From positions 2,418,001 through 2,482,000 of the forward strand of contig NC_089177.1 of the NCBI RefSeq assembly GCF_947507565.1: 64,000 nt of DNA, in the 5' to 3' direction. Positions within the stretch are counted from its first letter, which is position 1; the number at the start of each line of letters is the position of its first letter. The notes below the pieces were generated by a model. The model was given only the letters and a program-made list of their open reading frames with translations, did not search any database and was not told the DNA's origin. Below are positions 24,901 through 36,400 of the stretch, piece by piece. Origin of the DNA: Oscarella lobularis (Eukaryota; Porifera; Homoscleromorpha; Homosclerophorida; Oscarellidae). A program made the translations under genes and the position numbers.

Positions 24901-27900
24901 TATTCCAAAATCATCCGTCGCTTATGACCTACGTTCGACCTGCAGTGGAAAGAGCCGTGCAAGATCTCATTCATCCCGTAGTAGAACGATCCGTCAAGAT
25001 AGCGGCGACTACAGCGGAACACATAATCAAAAAGGTGGAGAAGGAGAAAAGAATTGCACAATTTGCAATATGTCCTATTATTGCTCTTTGTGTCAGGATT
25101 TTGCTCTGGACCCCGAAGAGGGTCGCATGAGAATCGCCGCCCATCACATGGTCCGTCATTTGACTGCTGGAATGGCCATGATCACGTGCCGAGAACCGCT
25201 CTACATGAACATCAGCAATAATTTGAAGCAGAGTTTCGCGTCAATGCTAAGGGTGAGCGGCTAAGAGTAGTGCGTAGTGGCCAGAAGATATCGCGCATCT
25301 TTGCATAGAATATGGGGTTGGTGGATCAGCAAAAATCGTTGATTGAAAAAGCGGCCGAAACCGTTGCCATGGAGAACACGGAACTCGCCAGCGCCTTCAT
25401 ACAGAAAACGGCAATGGAAAAGGCTGTGCCGGAAATGGACAAAAGATTATCGGAGGTGAGACATTGGCTTGGCGAACCGCTTCTAAATTTAGTCAAAGTC
25501 ACGTTTTAGGAATTCGAGTTGAGAAAGATGGCTCGGACCGAGGGAAGACGCTACTGCAATCATCACGTGTTGACGTACCAAGCGGAACGAATGCCCGAAC
25601 CGCTTAGACACAAAGTGAGAAAAACCAGATCAGATCAGAACAATTGGTGAATATTTCCTAAGGTGGGTGGCGTGACGAGCCAGCAGGCCCGCGTCTACGA
25701 AGAATTCGCGAATTGCGTGCCCGGATTTCTACCTCCGAAGCAGCCGCCGACGAAAATCACGCAGGCGAGATAGACATCGAACATTTCTTCTTCCCTTCTC
25801 TAAAGTTTATTCGCGTCGCTAGGGTTACCCTGCCGAAGAGGTCGTTCACATTCTCGAAAAGTGTTCGCAGGATCTCCAGCAGAACTTGAAAGCGGTCGCC
25901 TCCTCGTCGTCGAGTCATCACGTCGTCGCAATGAACATGCTTAACGAAACGCTTCAACAGGCTCTGCTGATGAGAGGCGATGCTGCTTCCGCGCTTTTAC
26001 TCCTGCAAAGAGTATACGTTTCATACTGCATCTTTGAAGTAGATGTGATTTATATATTGCGGCTTTAGGCTATGGATGGTCTGCTGGAAGGTCTCGCTCA
26101 GCCGCCGCAAGATCCCGACCTCTTTGTGCGTTTTCGAAATTCGCAGCTGTTGGTATTAAAAGGGCTTCAAAGTCCTCGCGCTTACGGGCCTCTGTGGGCG
26201 AGCAAACATTGCACAAGGTGATTACGCGCATCTCCACTGGCACTGTCGTAAGTCACTTGTCTTTTCTTCACCAGAATTTTACTAAATTCGCGCGAGGAAA
26301 TAAAATTCAACGTGGAGGCAGTCGATCTGCTGATTCGATCGCAGTTGATATACGTTCGCGAATTCGACTTGCACATGGCTCAGGTGAGCAGTACGTCGCC
26401 GTACGTGCGCGTGTGGGGCAAGCGTTCGTCCGTCTAGGCAATGGAAAACGGGCTCAATTTTGCTGCTGTCAATTTCTGCTTGCGACTGGCGCGTCTCTAT
26501 TTCGTCGAGGAGAAGCAGGATTGTCCTCTTTCGCAGGCAAGGGGAAGGGGCATCTCCCCAAGGGGAGGAAACGCCAAAATAATGAGCCTTTTTCTTTTTT
26601 TCCCAGGCTGACATGTCTCACATGCTCGAAACTCTCGCTCGACTAGCGGCGAATGCAAGACATCCGCCCGAAGGGTGAGTGAGCACGGCAGTGTCTTCGT
26701 TATCTCATCTGGCGTCACTTTTAGATTGACGTCACTTTTGGAGGCCGTTCAAATGAACCGAGAACAGCTCGAAATGTCGGCGTATGGAGCGGCGCAGAAC
26801 CGTCTTCTATCGGCAACGATCACCGCGACTCCGCCCGACTTCGACGATCCCCCGGGCTTGCACGAAAAGGTGAGAAAGATGACTTGCCTGCGCCAAGGAA
26901 ACGTTGCTTATTTTTTCACTAGGTGGAGTACTTGCTAACAGAATGGGTCCGACTCTACCATCAACCAACGAGAGACAGCGAAAAACTTTATGCAGCGTAC
27001 TTGGGAAAAGTAAGTGGTGGCGTGCAACTATTTAGAATTATAACTCGAGTTTCTTTTTCTCAGCTTCATCAGCACGGCATGCTAAGGTCGGACGATCTCA
27101 TATCACGATTCTTCCGCATCAGCACGGAAATGTGCGTGGAGCTTTGCTACAGAAATCTCAATTTCTCAGAACACCAGCTTCACGTGAGGGAGAGAGTAGG
27201 GCGCCGACAAACTTCTAGCGTTTTTTTGCAGAATCCCGCCTTGGCTCGAGCCAAGTGCTACCACACAATGGACGCCTACGTCAAACTGATCGTCGTTCTG
27301 GTGAAGCATTCGGGCGACGCCTCGACTACCGTTACGAAAATCAATCTTCTGAATAAAGTAATTTGTGACGCGGTAGGAGTACTTGGAACAGCATTGTTTT
27401 TTAGGTGCTTTCGACCGTCGCTCACGTGCTCGTTCAAGATCATGACGTCAGAAAGACGGAATTTCAACAATTGCCGTATCATCGTCTTTTGACAATGCTG
27501 CTACAAGAGCTAAACGTTCCTGACCCCATCTTCGACGCTATCAATTTTCTCGTCTTGCAGTCGTTCAGGTGAAAAAGTTGCGTTTCACTTGTGTGACCTA
27601 GTCTACTCTCGTTTTCTTTAGCAACACGTTTCATAATCTGCGACCAGCGCGTGCTCCTGGCTTCGCCTACGCTTGGCTAGAACTCGTAGCTCATCGTATA
27701 ATGATTGGAAAATTGCTGGGAGCGTCACCCCAGCAAAAAGTACATTAATCTACGACTAACTCTTTTGAATATGACAGTATTTTCCTTGCAGGGATGGTCG
27801 TCGTTTCAGCAGCTACTGTTGGATCTGTTTCGTTTTCTCGCTCCCTTCCTGCGAAATGCCGAACTGGCGAAATCAACTCAGTTGTTATACAAAGTAAAAG

Positions 27901-29134
27901 AGACGCGTCGTTTCGTCTTTTTGAGTTTAACGTTTGATTAACTTTAGGGCACTTTGCGTGTGCTTCTCGTTCTGCTGCACGACTTTCCCGAATTTCTATG
28001 CGACTATCACTTCAGCTTTTGCGACGTCATACCGCCCAATTGCGTTCAGATGCGCAACCTCATTCTCAGCGCGTTTCCGCGCAACATGCGCCTTCCGGAT
28101 CCTTTCACGCCCAATTTGAAAGTAAAACGAAGTACGCATCAAAGGAAATTGCGATATAAATTCCTTAGGTCGACATGCTACCTGAAATCACTCACGCTCC
28201 TCGAATACTCACGAACGTTTCGCAGTCAATTCAACCGGCAAATTTCAAGAAGGTAACTAGAAGCTCTTTGTGTCGTTTAGCCAGACGTTATCTACTTCAT
28301 GTACGTGTAGGACCTTGATTCGTATATTCAAACGAGGGCTCCTGTCACGTTTCTATCTCAACTCCGAAAACACCTTCAGGTGGGCAGTAAAATTGCAGAA
28401 TCGTTTTGAAATCGAGAGGGTGGGCTATAGACGTCAATTGAGCCGGGCACGCGCTACAATGTATCGTTGATGAATGCCCTCGTTTTGTACGTGGGCATGC
28501 AGGCGATCACGTATATTCACAGCCGAAGTGGAACTCCTTCGCTATCGACGATTACTCACTCGTCCCACATGGATATATTTCAGAATTTGGCTGTCGATCT
28601 CGATACCGAAGGTGAGCGAGTGTTCTGCATTCGTATCAGACTTCTCTGAACTGGATGTTCTGACGTACAGGTCGTTACTTGTTTCTCAATGCCATCGCCA
28701 ATCAGCTGAGATTTCCGAACAGTCACACGCATTATTTCAGTTGCGTGCTGCTGTATTTGTTCGCCGAAGCCAACTCTGAAGCTATTCAAGAGCAAATCAC
28801 GCGGTTCGTTTCGCACTGGAGACATAGTTTGTTTAGATCGAGTTCTTCCTTTATAGAGTTCTTCTGGAAAGGCTGATTGTGAATAGGCCACATCCCTGGG
28901 GCCTTCTCATCACCTTCATTGAATTAATACGAAATCCTATATACAAGTTTTGGGGTCATAGTTTCGTTCACTGTGCGCCGGAAATTGAAAAGTACGCTGA
29001 TACAGCAACGAAAGTTACTCACGTGTATAATATTAACATGATATTTTAGACTGTTTGAGAGTGTAGCTCGCAGCTGCATGCAGCAGAAACAAGGACCAGG
29101 CCTTCCAAGGGACGAGGCTCAAGAAGTTGCGTAA
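18929..29134 (+). CDS. CNOT1: CCR4-NOT complex scaffold CNOT1
   Basis: CNOT1 is the scaffold of the cytoplasmic CCR4-NOT deadenylase. The start ([20 protein letters not shown]) matches the family N terminus. Roughly three dozen exons with introns of about 50 nt follow. Recognisable blocks are the N-terminal HEAT region (ADYPHQAI near 20940, [20 protein letters not shown] near 21715-21775), the MIF4G domain that binds CNOT7/CNOT6 ([26 protein letters not shown] near 23740-23800, then [15 protein letters not shown] and [11 protein letters not shown]), the DUF3819/CNOT9-binding region around 24900-25300 and the C-terminal Not1 domain, ending [53 protein letters not shown] and [19 protein letters not shown]. 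The stop is taken at 29132-29134; GTAAGT there could also be a donor to one more exon. The full-length gene is intact as far as I followed it. Confidence 0.96.
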
Positions 29135-29679
29135 GTACGACTAACATCATGGTATTGTTTGTATCAGTGTGCGTTGTCAACTAATCTCAGTAAATTATAT
29201 CGTAATCGCTTTCTTCCTAGTAGATACCGTCGGTTGCGGTCGGTTGCGTAGAAGCTTGCTCTGAGACTTACAGTACTTACGGTAGTATCTCACCAACGCA
29301 GCGCTTCTGCTGGGTAAGCCTAATTACTCAGCCTAAGGAAACCAGATTGTTTATTGTTTATTTTGATATTCGTAACGGGCGGGAAATGTGGCGCGCGCGC
29401 GGCGGTATAAGCGCGCGATCCGGGTAGAGAGAGGTAGAGAGGGCATTGGGGCACTAGCCTGCGCGCGCGCGAGATAGGTGCTTTTTCCCTCCCGACCCTC
29501 CCTGCGATTTGGGGGCGCGTATAACGTACTAGTAGTTCTCCGCTGGCTTGCCAGCGTGACGTGCCATTGGGGGTGTCAGATCGGCGATGACGTACACAGA
29601 CCCCCCAAGCAGCAGTGGCCGCAGCAGTGTGACTTTTTGATTGGTTGAGGCATGCGCAAGTTCATTCCGGAGATACACA
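29135..29679. other. intergenic between CNOT1 and the PEBP-like gene
   Basis: This contains a short direct repeat (CGGTTGCGGTCGGTTGCG near 29230) and a GC-rich, CpG-rich block with GCGCGCGCG runs at about 29390-29475. That block is a plausible promoter for the downstream PEBP-like gene. No coding sequence is seen. Confidence 0.5.
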
Positions 29680-30656
29680 ATGCACACCTGCAAGCTCGTT
29701 CTCGTCGTTGCTCTTTGCGTAGGCCTCTCATTTGAAGACGAAAACGAAGATGGCCAGTGCCGGATGGAATCCTTTTCAACAGCGGCCGACTTCGACCAAT
29801 GTCTGGAGATAATAGTGGGCAACATCGCCGCCGAGAACTTCGCCTTCGTTCCCAAAGCCGCTTTCAATGCGTCAGCCGAAGCGCTCATCTCTCTCACCTT
29901 CACCTCCTCCCCGCTCGACGTGACCGCGTGCAGCTGCACGATTTCGTACGAGGGTGCTTCCGTGAAAACGGTTCCCAATCCGCGCCTCAACGAAGACGCT
30001 TCGGCGGTCGACCTTCGCGGTGCGCCTTCGGTGAAGTTTCTGTACGGCGCGGGGAATGCCAGTCCAGCGACCGGAAAGTATGCGCTTCTGATGCTCGGCG
30101 TGCCGGCGAGTTTGTCGTCACCTGGTCTTCATTGGCTGGTGAGATACCGGAAGAGCGACTATTTTTAGTCGGGGGAGTGCTTTCTTTATATTTATATAGA
30201 TGATCAACTTCGACGGCAATTCTCTGTCGACCGGAACCGCCGCCCAGAGTTATAGGCCACCGTCTCCTTTCAAGACTACGTATCCATACGTCTTTCTTCT
30301 GTACCGACAGCAGTCGACCATCATGAATTTCACAGCTGGTGAGTATACAGGAGACGACTGCTCTCACTGCCAGTTCGATGTCAACGCTTTCGTGACGCGA
30401 AATAATCTCACTCTGATCGGTGTAAATTGGCAGAACGTGGTCTATGACAATTCCGTTGCCGGTCGTCGGGTCAGCCAAGGTAAGCCAGTGACTTGCCCTG
30501 GGGATCTGAAGACGAAGTGTAGCGCAGCAGAACGAGGTACAGTAGTACAATACTTACGTCTGCAAGAAAACAAAAACACTGTATGAATTTCTAGTCAATG
30601 TCGTCTGGCAGTTGATTGCCGTTTTCATGGCGTGTGCCTTTTCTTTCTTTGTCTGA
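29680..30656 (+). CDS. Secreted or membrane-anchored PEBP-family protein
   Basis: Three exons join in frame: 29680-30138, 30200-30536 and 30595-30656, giving 285 residues. The N terminus is a signal peptide (MHTCKLVLVVALCVGLSFE). The phosphatidylethanolamine-binding (PEBP/RKIP) fold is shown by KYALLMLGVPASLSSPGLHW, the INFDG strand, YRPPSPFKTTYPYVFLLYRQ and an acidic QFDVNAFVTRNNLTLIGVNW tail block. These correspond to the family's D-P-D/HW and GPxPP-HRYVFLLY regions. Several cysteines suggest an extracytoplasmic protein. The last exon encodes a hydrophobic C-terminal segment (VNVVWQLIAVFMACAFSFFV) ending at the stop, as in GPI-anchored or tail-inserted proteins. Alternative downstream exons near 30741 would also give hydrophobic tails. 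Ligand and role are unknown. Confidence 0.75.
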
Positions 30657-31353
30657 AAAACTCGTGGGAACGTTGACACTGATCTTTACCTGTGCGTTTT
30701 CTTTTGTTCATCCCTCTACTATTTTCTTCTTCTTTTACAGTTTGCGTGTTTTTTGTTGCTGCTGTTATTGTCCGTCATTTTTGGAGTACACTGTATCACC
30801 TGGTATCACAATGTGCCTATATCCGGGGGCGTCGTTCGCGACGCCACGCCACTCGCGCCACGTCGGGCGCGTCTCTCGCTCTTCTTCTACTGGCTATAGG
30901 ATCCTGGTAAGCTTTATTATACTCTCGCATAAGCACGAGGATGCTTTCCAGCGCGATCGCGTAGCGAGGGTCCCCCTAAAGCCGGCTCGCGAATTTCTTC
31001 TCTTCCTCATCGCTCCCCAAGCAATCCCGAGGTCTCAGTTCGTGCCTACGCACGCCAGTCCGACGCGCGAACGCAATCGAACACCAGTGGGGTCCCCAAA
31101 TAGAGTTGCCGGGTCATGTTCTTTCAGCGCGATCGCGCAGCAAGGAGAGCTCCCCAATAGTGACATCGTCGGCGAGGCTTTCTAACTTTTAATCAGTGCA
31201 CAGTGCCTTGTCGCGTGACCCTTTGGTTTGTAAAAGCGCCTCTCATTTTTTAGCTTCTCTGAAGGAGGTGAAGTGAAGGAAGCGGAAAAGAAGAGACTTG
31301 AAGAAGATACTTTTTTTGCATATTTTGCATGTTTTAAGTAGTTGCATGTGTTT
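30657..31353. other. non-coding, no gene supported
   Basis: This is T-rich after the PEBP-like gene. Two segments near 30950 and 31127 share TTYCAGCGCGATCGCG, followed by similar AGC-rich sequence. An open frame on the + strand in this stretch has no recognisable content, and I do not call it. Confidence 0.5.
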
Positions 31354-31354
31354 T

Positions 31355-31483
31355 GCTCTCGATCTCCAGGATACGGAGACGAGAGCAGGCTCTTGATCTC
31401 CACGATAAGGAGACAAGAGCAGGTCAGTTTAGCTTAGGGGCATGCGCGTCTTGCATGAGAGCGCGCCAGCCCCAAGCTAAACT
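31355..31483. repeat. cluster of three hairpins/inverted repeats
   Basis: Hairpin 1 (31355-31386) has arms GCTCTCGATCTCC and GGAGACGAGAGC. Hairpin 2 (31389-31420) has arms GCTCTTGATCTCC and GGAGACAAGAGC. The two are clearly related to each other. A third inverted repeat pairs 31426-31440 (AGTTTAGCTTAGGGG) with 31470-31483 (CCCCAAGCTAAACT). There is no coding content. It could be a foldback element or the end of a transposon. Confidence 0.6.
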
Positions 31484-31747
31484 AAAGCGCGCGACGTAAA
31501 ACGACGTACACAGACGTACACGTCATTCTACGTCGCGTGCAGTTTGCGCATGAAAAGTAGGAGAAGTTATGGCCAAATTTTTATTAAAAATATCCCGGAT
31601 GTACGAAAAATTAAAAAAAGTTCTCTCGTCTCCCCTTCCTCTTCTTCTTCCTCCTCCTCCTCCTCCTCCTTCTTCCGTTGTCCCTGCGCCGCCGCTCCTG
31701 CGCTGCCGCTTGACCTCCTGGCCAAGCGGTAGGACTGAGACTGCAGT

Positions 31748-31930
31748 CCCCACAGTGGACTTTACCCAAGTCCACAGGAGGAAGGCACATTAACCTCCAG
31801 CCTCCAAGGAGGAAGACTTTCTCCCAAGTCCCCAGGGGGACAGCGGATTAACCTCCGGCTGCCAAGGAGGGAGGCGCATATTAACCTCCAGCCCACAAGG
31901 AGGGAGACTTTATCCCAAGTCCCCAGGGGA
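31748..31930. repeat. short tandem units with GACTTT-CCCAAGTC stems
   Basis: Three related units carry GACTTTACCCAAGTC, GACTTTCTCCCAAGTC and GACTTTATCCCAAGTCC, interleaved with TTAACCTCC and AAGGAGG. The pattern is an imperfect tandem repeat of roughly 60-65 bp, each unit able to fold. It follows a CCT/TCC-rich microsatellite at 31630-31675. Confidence 0.5.
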
Positions 31931-32119
31931 TGTCTTCGTCTACGTCTTCTTCTTTCTGCATCTGAATCGTCGGATTGGTCGATGCAATTGCGTTGGGGAG
32001 AGGAGAGAACTTAATCAAAACAAAGTGAATTGAGTTTTAATCAAATTTATTGTCTTCTTTACCTGGCATGGCTGAAGGAACTGTGGAGGAGGAGGAGGGC
32101 ATTGATCCATATGTCAATA
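31931..32119. other. non-coding spacer
   Basis: No feature is recognised here. Confidence 0.4.
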
Positions 32120-32960
32120 TCAACATCTACAAAAAATGCCAATATTGGCCAAAATTGATGGTGTGAGGTCAATTTGGTACCGCACGATCAAACAGGCAAC
32201 GGATTTCCATCGTTCTATAAAGAAATGTTGAAAATCGGAGAGGTGACCCAAACTGACCAAAAACCGTGTGCTATAGTTCAGGGATGCTAAAAATCCGCAT
32301 CTCGCCGATTTCCAAATAAACGCGCTAGATCTATTGTACTGCACTAGTTTAACATTGGCGCGGAGTCGAACAGTTGATGCAGGTCAAATTTCACCCAAAA
32401 AGACACGTTTCCGGTACTCATTAATATTAGCCACGCCTCTCAAAAAGTAAAGAAAATTGGCACGAAAGACAATTTTGAGACTGCGGAGTTGACTAGGCAC
32501 AAAAGCCCTATCGCTTAACGGGAAACGTTCGGAGTTCCGAGAGATGCGGTTTTTGAACAAAAACCGTGTGCTATAGTTCAGGGATGCCAAAAAACCTGGC
32601 CTCACCGATTTTTTAAATAAACGTGCTAGACCTACTGCATTTTGCTGGTTTGACACTACTACAAGGTCGAACGTTCGGTGCAGGTCAAATTTTGCCCAAA
32701 AATTAATACTAACCACGCCCCATCAATAATTCTCGCTAAAAATTGGCATGGTAGGCAAATCCACAAAGTTTAAAACCCTATCGTTTAACGCAGAAAATTC
32801 GGAATTCTAAGAGATCAGGTTCTGACTAAAACCATGGGCTATAGTTCACGGTTGTAGAAAAATGGTACGAACGCAAATATCTTATCTGACCGTCTCAAAC
32901 TATCGATAGATAGGTAATATTCTAAACATTCTGCATCGGCGGACTTGCTCTAGCTAACAA
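32120..32960. repeat. three diverged copies of a repeat of about 300 bp
   Basis: The marker CCGTGTGCTATAGTTCAGGG occurs at 32262 and 32562, and a diverged form (CCATGGGCTATAGTTCACGG) at about 32831. Flanking segments also match: ATAAACGYGCTAGAYCTA, and GTGCAGGTCAAATTTTGCCC or its variant. The period is near 300 bp. Divergence of roughly 15-25% indicates an old array. No open frame spans it. From about 32960 to 33488 I see nothing further. Confidence 0.6.
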
Positions 32961-33488
32961 ATCTGAGGCGAAAATAGCGTTCGACATTCGGGGGCGGAGT
33001 ACAAAGAGCCGTTCGACGCTTTTTCGGTCACGAAAAATCGTTTATCGGCATAGAGACAACTAACGGGACGCCAACGGGACTAACAGGGCTAGAAAATGCT
33101 TTACAAGCGCGCTTTCGAACGACGTTGCGAAAAATACGCGCAAAACGCCCCTTTTCCGCGACTTTGTGACGGCGAAAAGGATCGAGAACGTTTTTTCGTT
33201 GCATCTAAAATGGTAGGGAGTGTCGTACCTGAGCCGCTTCGTTGATTTTCCAGTCTTTTCCAGGACTTTCACGAGTCCACGTGCAATTCTATAGCGCGCT
33301 ACGCGACGTCATTTTGGGTCGATGCCGTCAGTTGGTGACGTCAGGTGCCTTCAAGCGTGCAGATTTGTAAGCACACATCACTGCATGTACATTGAAATTA
33401 GATCACTTTTTTTGACTTGTGACAGTCTTTGCTGTCGGCTGCATGACCCGAGCTCGTGTGTCAAAATGCATGCAGCCACAATACAATG

Positions 33489-36400
33489 CATTTATTATTT
33501 AGGCTCTAAGAATCAAAGATTAGGCCCTCAATTTATTATTCAGGCTCTAAGAATCAAAGATTAGGCCCTCAATTTATTATTAAGGCACTAAGAATCAAAG
33601 ATTAGGCCTTCAATTTATTATTTATGCCCTAAGAATCAAAGATTAGGCCCTCAATTTATTATTTAGGCTCAAAGAATCAAAGATTAGGCTCTCAATTTAT
33701 TATTTAGGCTCTAAGAATCAAAGATTAGGCCATCAATTTATTATTTAGGCTCTAAGAATCAAAGAATAGGCTCTCAATTTATTATTTAGGCTCTAAGAAT
33801 CAAAGATTAGGCCCTCAATTTATTATTTATGCCCTAAGAATCAAAGATTAGGCCCTTAATTTATTATTTAGGCCCTAAGAATCAAAGATTAGGCCTTCAA
33901 TTTATTATTTAGGCTCTAAGAATCAAAGATCAGGCCCTCAATTGATTATTTAGGCTCTAAGAATAAAAGATTAGGCCCTCAATTTATTATTTAGGCTCTA
34001 AGAATCAAAGATTAGGCCCTCCATCTATTATTAAGGCACTAAGAATCAAAGATTAGGCCCTCAATTTATTATTAAGGCACTAAGAATCAAAGATAAGGCC
34101 TTCAATTTATTATTTATGCCCTAAGAATCAAAGATTAGGCCTTCAATTTATTATTTAGGCTCTAAGAATCAAAAATTAGGCCCTTAATTTATTATTTACG
34201 CCCTAAGAATCAAAGATTAGGCCCTCCATTTATTATTTAGGCTCTAAGAATCAAAGATTAGGCCCTCAATTTATTATTTAGGCTCTAAGAATCAAAGAAT
34301 AGACACTCAATTTATTATTAAGGCCCTAAGAATCAAGGATTAGGCTCTCAATTTATTTTTTGGGCTCTAAGAATCAAAGATTAGGCCCTCAAGTTATTAT
34401 TTAGGCTCTAAGAATCAAAGATTAGGCTCTCAATTAATTATTTAGGCCCTAAGAGTCAAAGATTAGGTGCTCAATTTATTTTTTGGGCTCTAAGAATCAA
34501 AGATTAGGCCCTCAATTTATTATTTAGGCTCTAAGAATCAAAGATTAGGCCCTCAATTTATTATTTAGGCTCTAAGAATGAAGATTAGGCCCTCAATTTA
34601 TTATTTACGCTCTAAGAATCAAAGATTAGGCCCTCAATTTATTATTTAGGCCCTAAGAATCAAAGATTAGGCCCTCAATTTATTATTTAGGCCCTTAGAA
34701 TCAAAGATTAGGCCCTAAATTTATTATTTAGGCTCTAAGAATCAAAGATTAGGCCCTCAATTTATTATTGGGGCCCTAAGAATCAAAGATTAGGCCCTCA
34801 ATTTATTATTTAGGCTCTAAGAATCAAAGATTAGGCCCTCAATTTATTTTTTGGGCTCTAAAATCAAAGATTAGGCCCTCAATTTATTATTGAGGCGCTA
34901 AGAATCAAAGATTAGGCCCTCAATTTATTATTTAGGCTCTAAGAATCAAAGATTAGGCCCTCAATTTATTATTTACGCTCTAAGAATCAAAGATTAGGCC
35001 CTCAATTTATTATTTACGCTCTGAGAATCAAAGATTAGGCCCTCAATTTATTATTTAGGCCCTAAGAATCAAGGATTAGGCTCTCAATTTATTTTTTGGG
35101 CTCTAAGAATCAAAAATTAGGCCCTCAAGTTATTATTTAGGCTCTAAGAATCAAAGATTAGGCCCTCAATTTATTATTTAGGCCCTAAGAGTCAAAGATT
35201 AGGCGCTCAATTTATTTTTTGGGCTCTAAGAATCAAAGATTAGGCCCTCAATTTATTATTTAGGCTCTAAGAATCAAAGATTAGGCCCTCAATTTATTAT
35301 TTAGGCTCTAAAAATGAAGATTAAGCCCTCAATTTATTATTTACGCTCTAAGAATCAAAGATTAGGCCCTCAATTTATTATTTTGGCCCTAAGAATCAAA
35401 GATTAGGCCCTTAATTTATTATTTAGGCCCTAAGAATCAAAGATTAGGTCCTAAACTTATTATTTAGGTTCTAAGAATCTAAGATTAGGCCCTCAATTTA
35501 TTATTGGGGCCCTAAGAATCAAAGATTAGGCCCTCAATTTATTATTTAGGCTCTAAGAATCAAAGATTAGGCCCTCAATTTATTATTTAGGCTCTAAGAA
35601 TCAAAGATTAGGCCCTCAATTTATTATTTACGCTCTAAGAATCAAAGATTAGGCCCTCAATTTATTATTTACGCTCTGAGAATCAAAGATTAGGCCCTCA
35701 ATTTATTATTTAGGCTCTAAGAATCAAAGATTAGGCCCTCAATTTATTATTTAGGCGCTAAGAATCAAAGATTAGGCCCTCAATTTATTATTTAGGCTCT
35801 AAGAATCAAAGATTAGGCCCTCAATTTATTATTTAGGCCCTAAGAATCAAAGACTAGGCCCTATAATTTATTATTTAGGCTCTAAGAATCAAAGATTAGG
35901 CCCTCAATTTATTATTTAGGCTCTAAGAATCAAAGATTAGGCCCTCAATTTATTATTAAGGCACTAAGAATCAAAGATTAGGCCTGTCATGAAAAAAGTG
36001 GTCCCGCCAGAAAAGTGGTCCCGGGCCACTTTTTATGGCCGAAAAAGTGGTCCGGGACCACTATTTATGCCAGAGAAAGTGGTCCCGGACCACTTTTTCT
36101 GGCATAAAAAGTGGTCCCGGACCACTTTTTATGCCAGAAAAGTGGTCCGGGGGGCAAAAAAGTGGTCCGGGGGCAAAAAAGTGATCTTACTCATATTTTT
36201 GATATTTTGTCGACGTCAGTTTATTTTACCTTATTGAGACGTTTGTATCAGCACCCCCCTATTAATTATTTGGAGCATGCACAAGACTCTCTGCTACGTA
36301 TTTGGAGGTCCGGACCACTTTTCTTTGCTCAAAGAAAAGTGGTCCTACCTTCTCCGCATGGAAGCCTTGCGTAAAAGAAGATCGTACACGCGTTGCGAAG

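Noticed and set aside
30692-30910. Small membrane protein downstream of the PEBP-like gene
   Set aside because: Hydrophobic translation is possible in two frames, but the in-frame short exon at 30595-30656 already completes the PEBP-like gene, and there is no homology or start support.
35989-36237. ORF inside the 595-bp inverted-repeat element
   Set aside because: The translation is a repeat of KKWS/GPL-type words made by the GTGGTCC repeats; there is no transposase motif.
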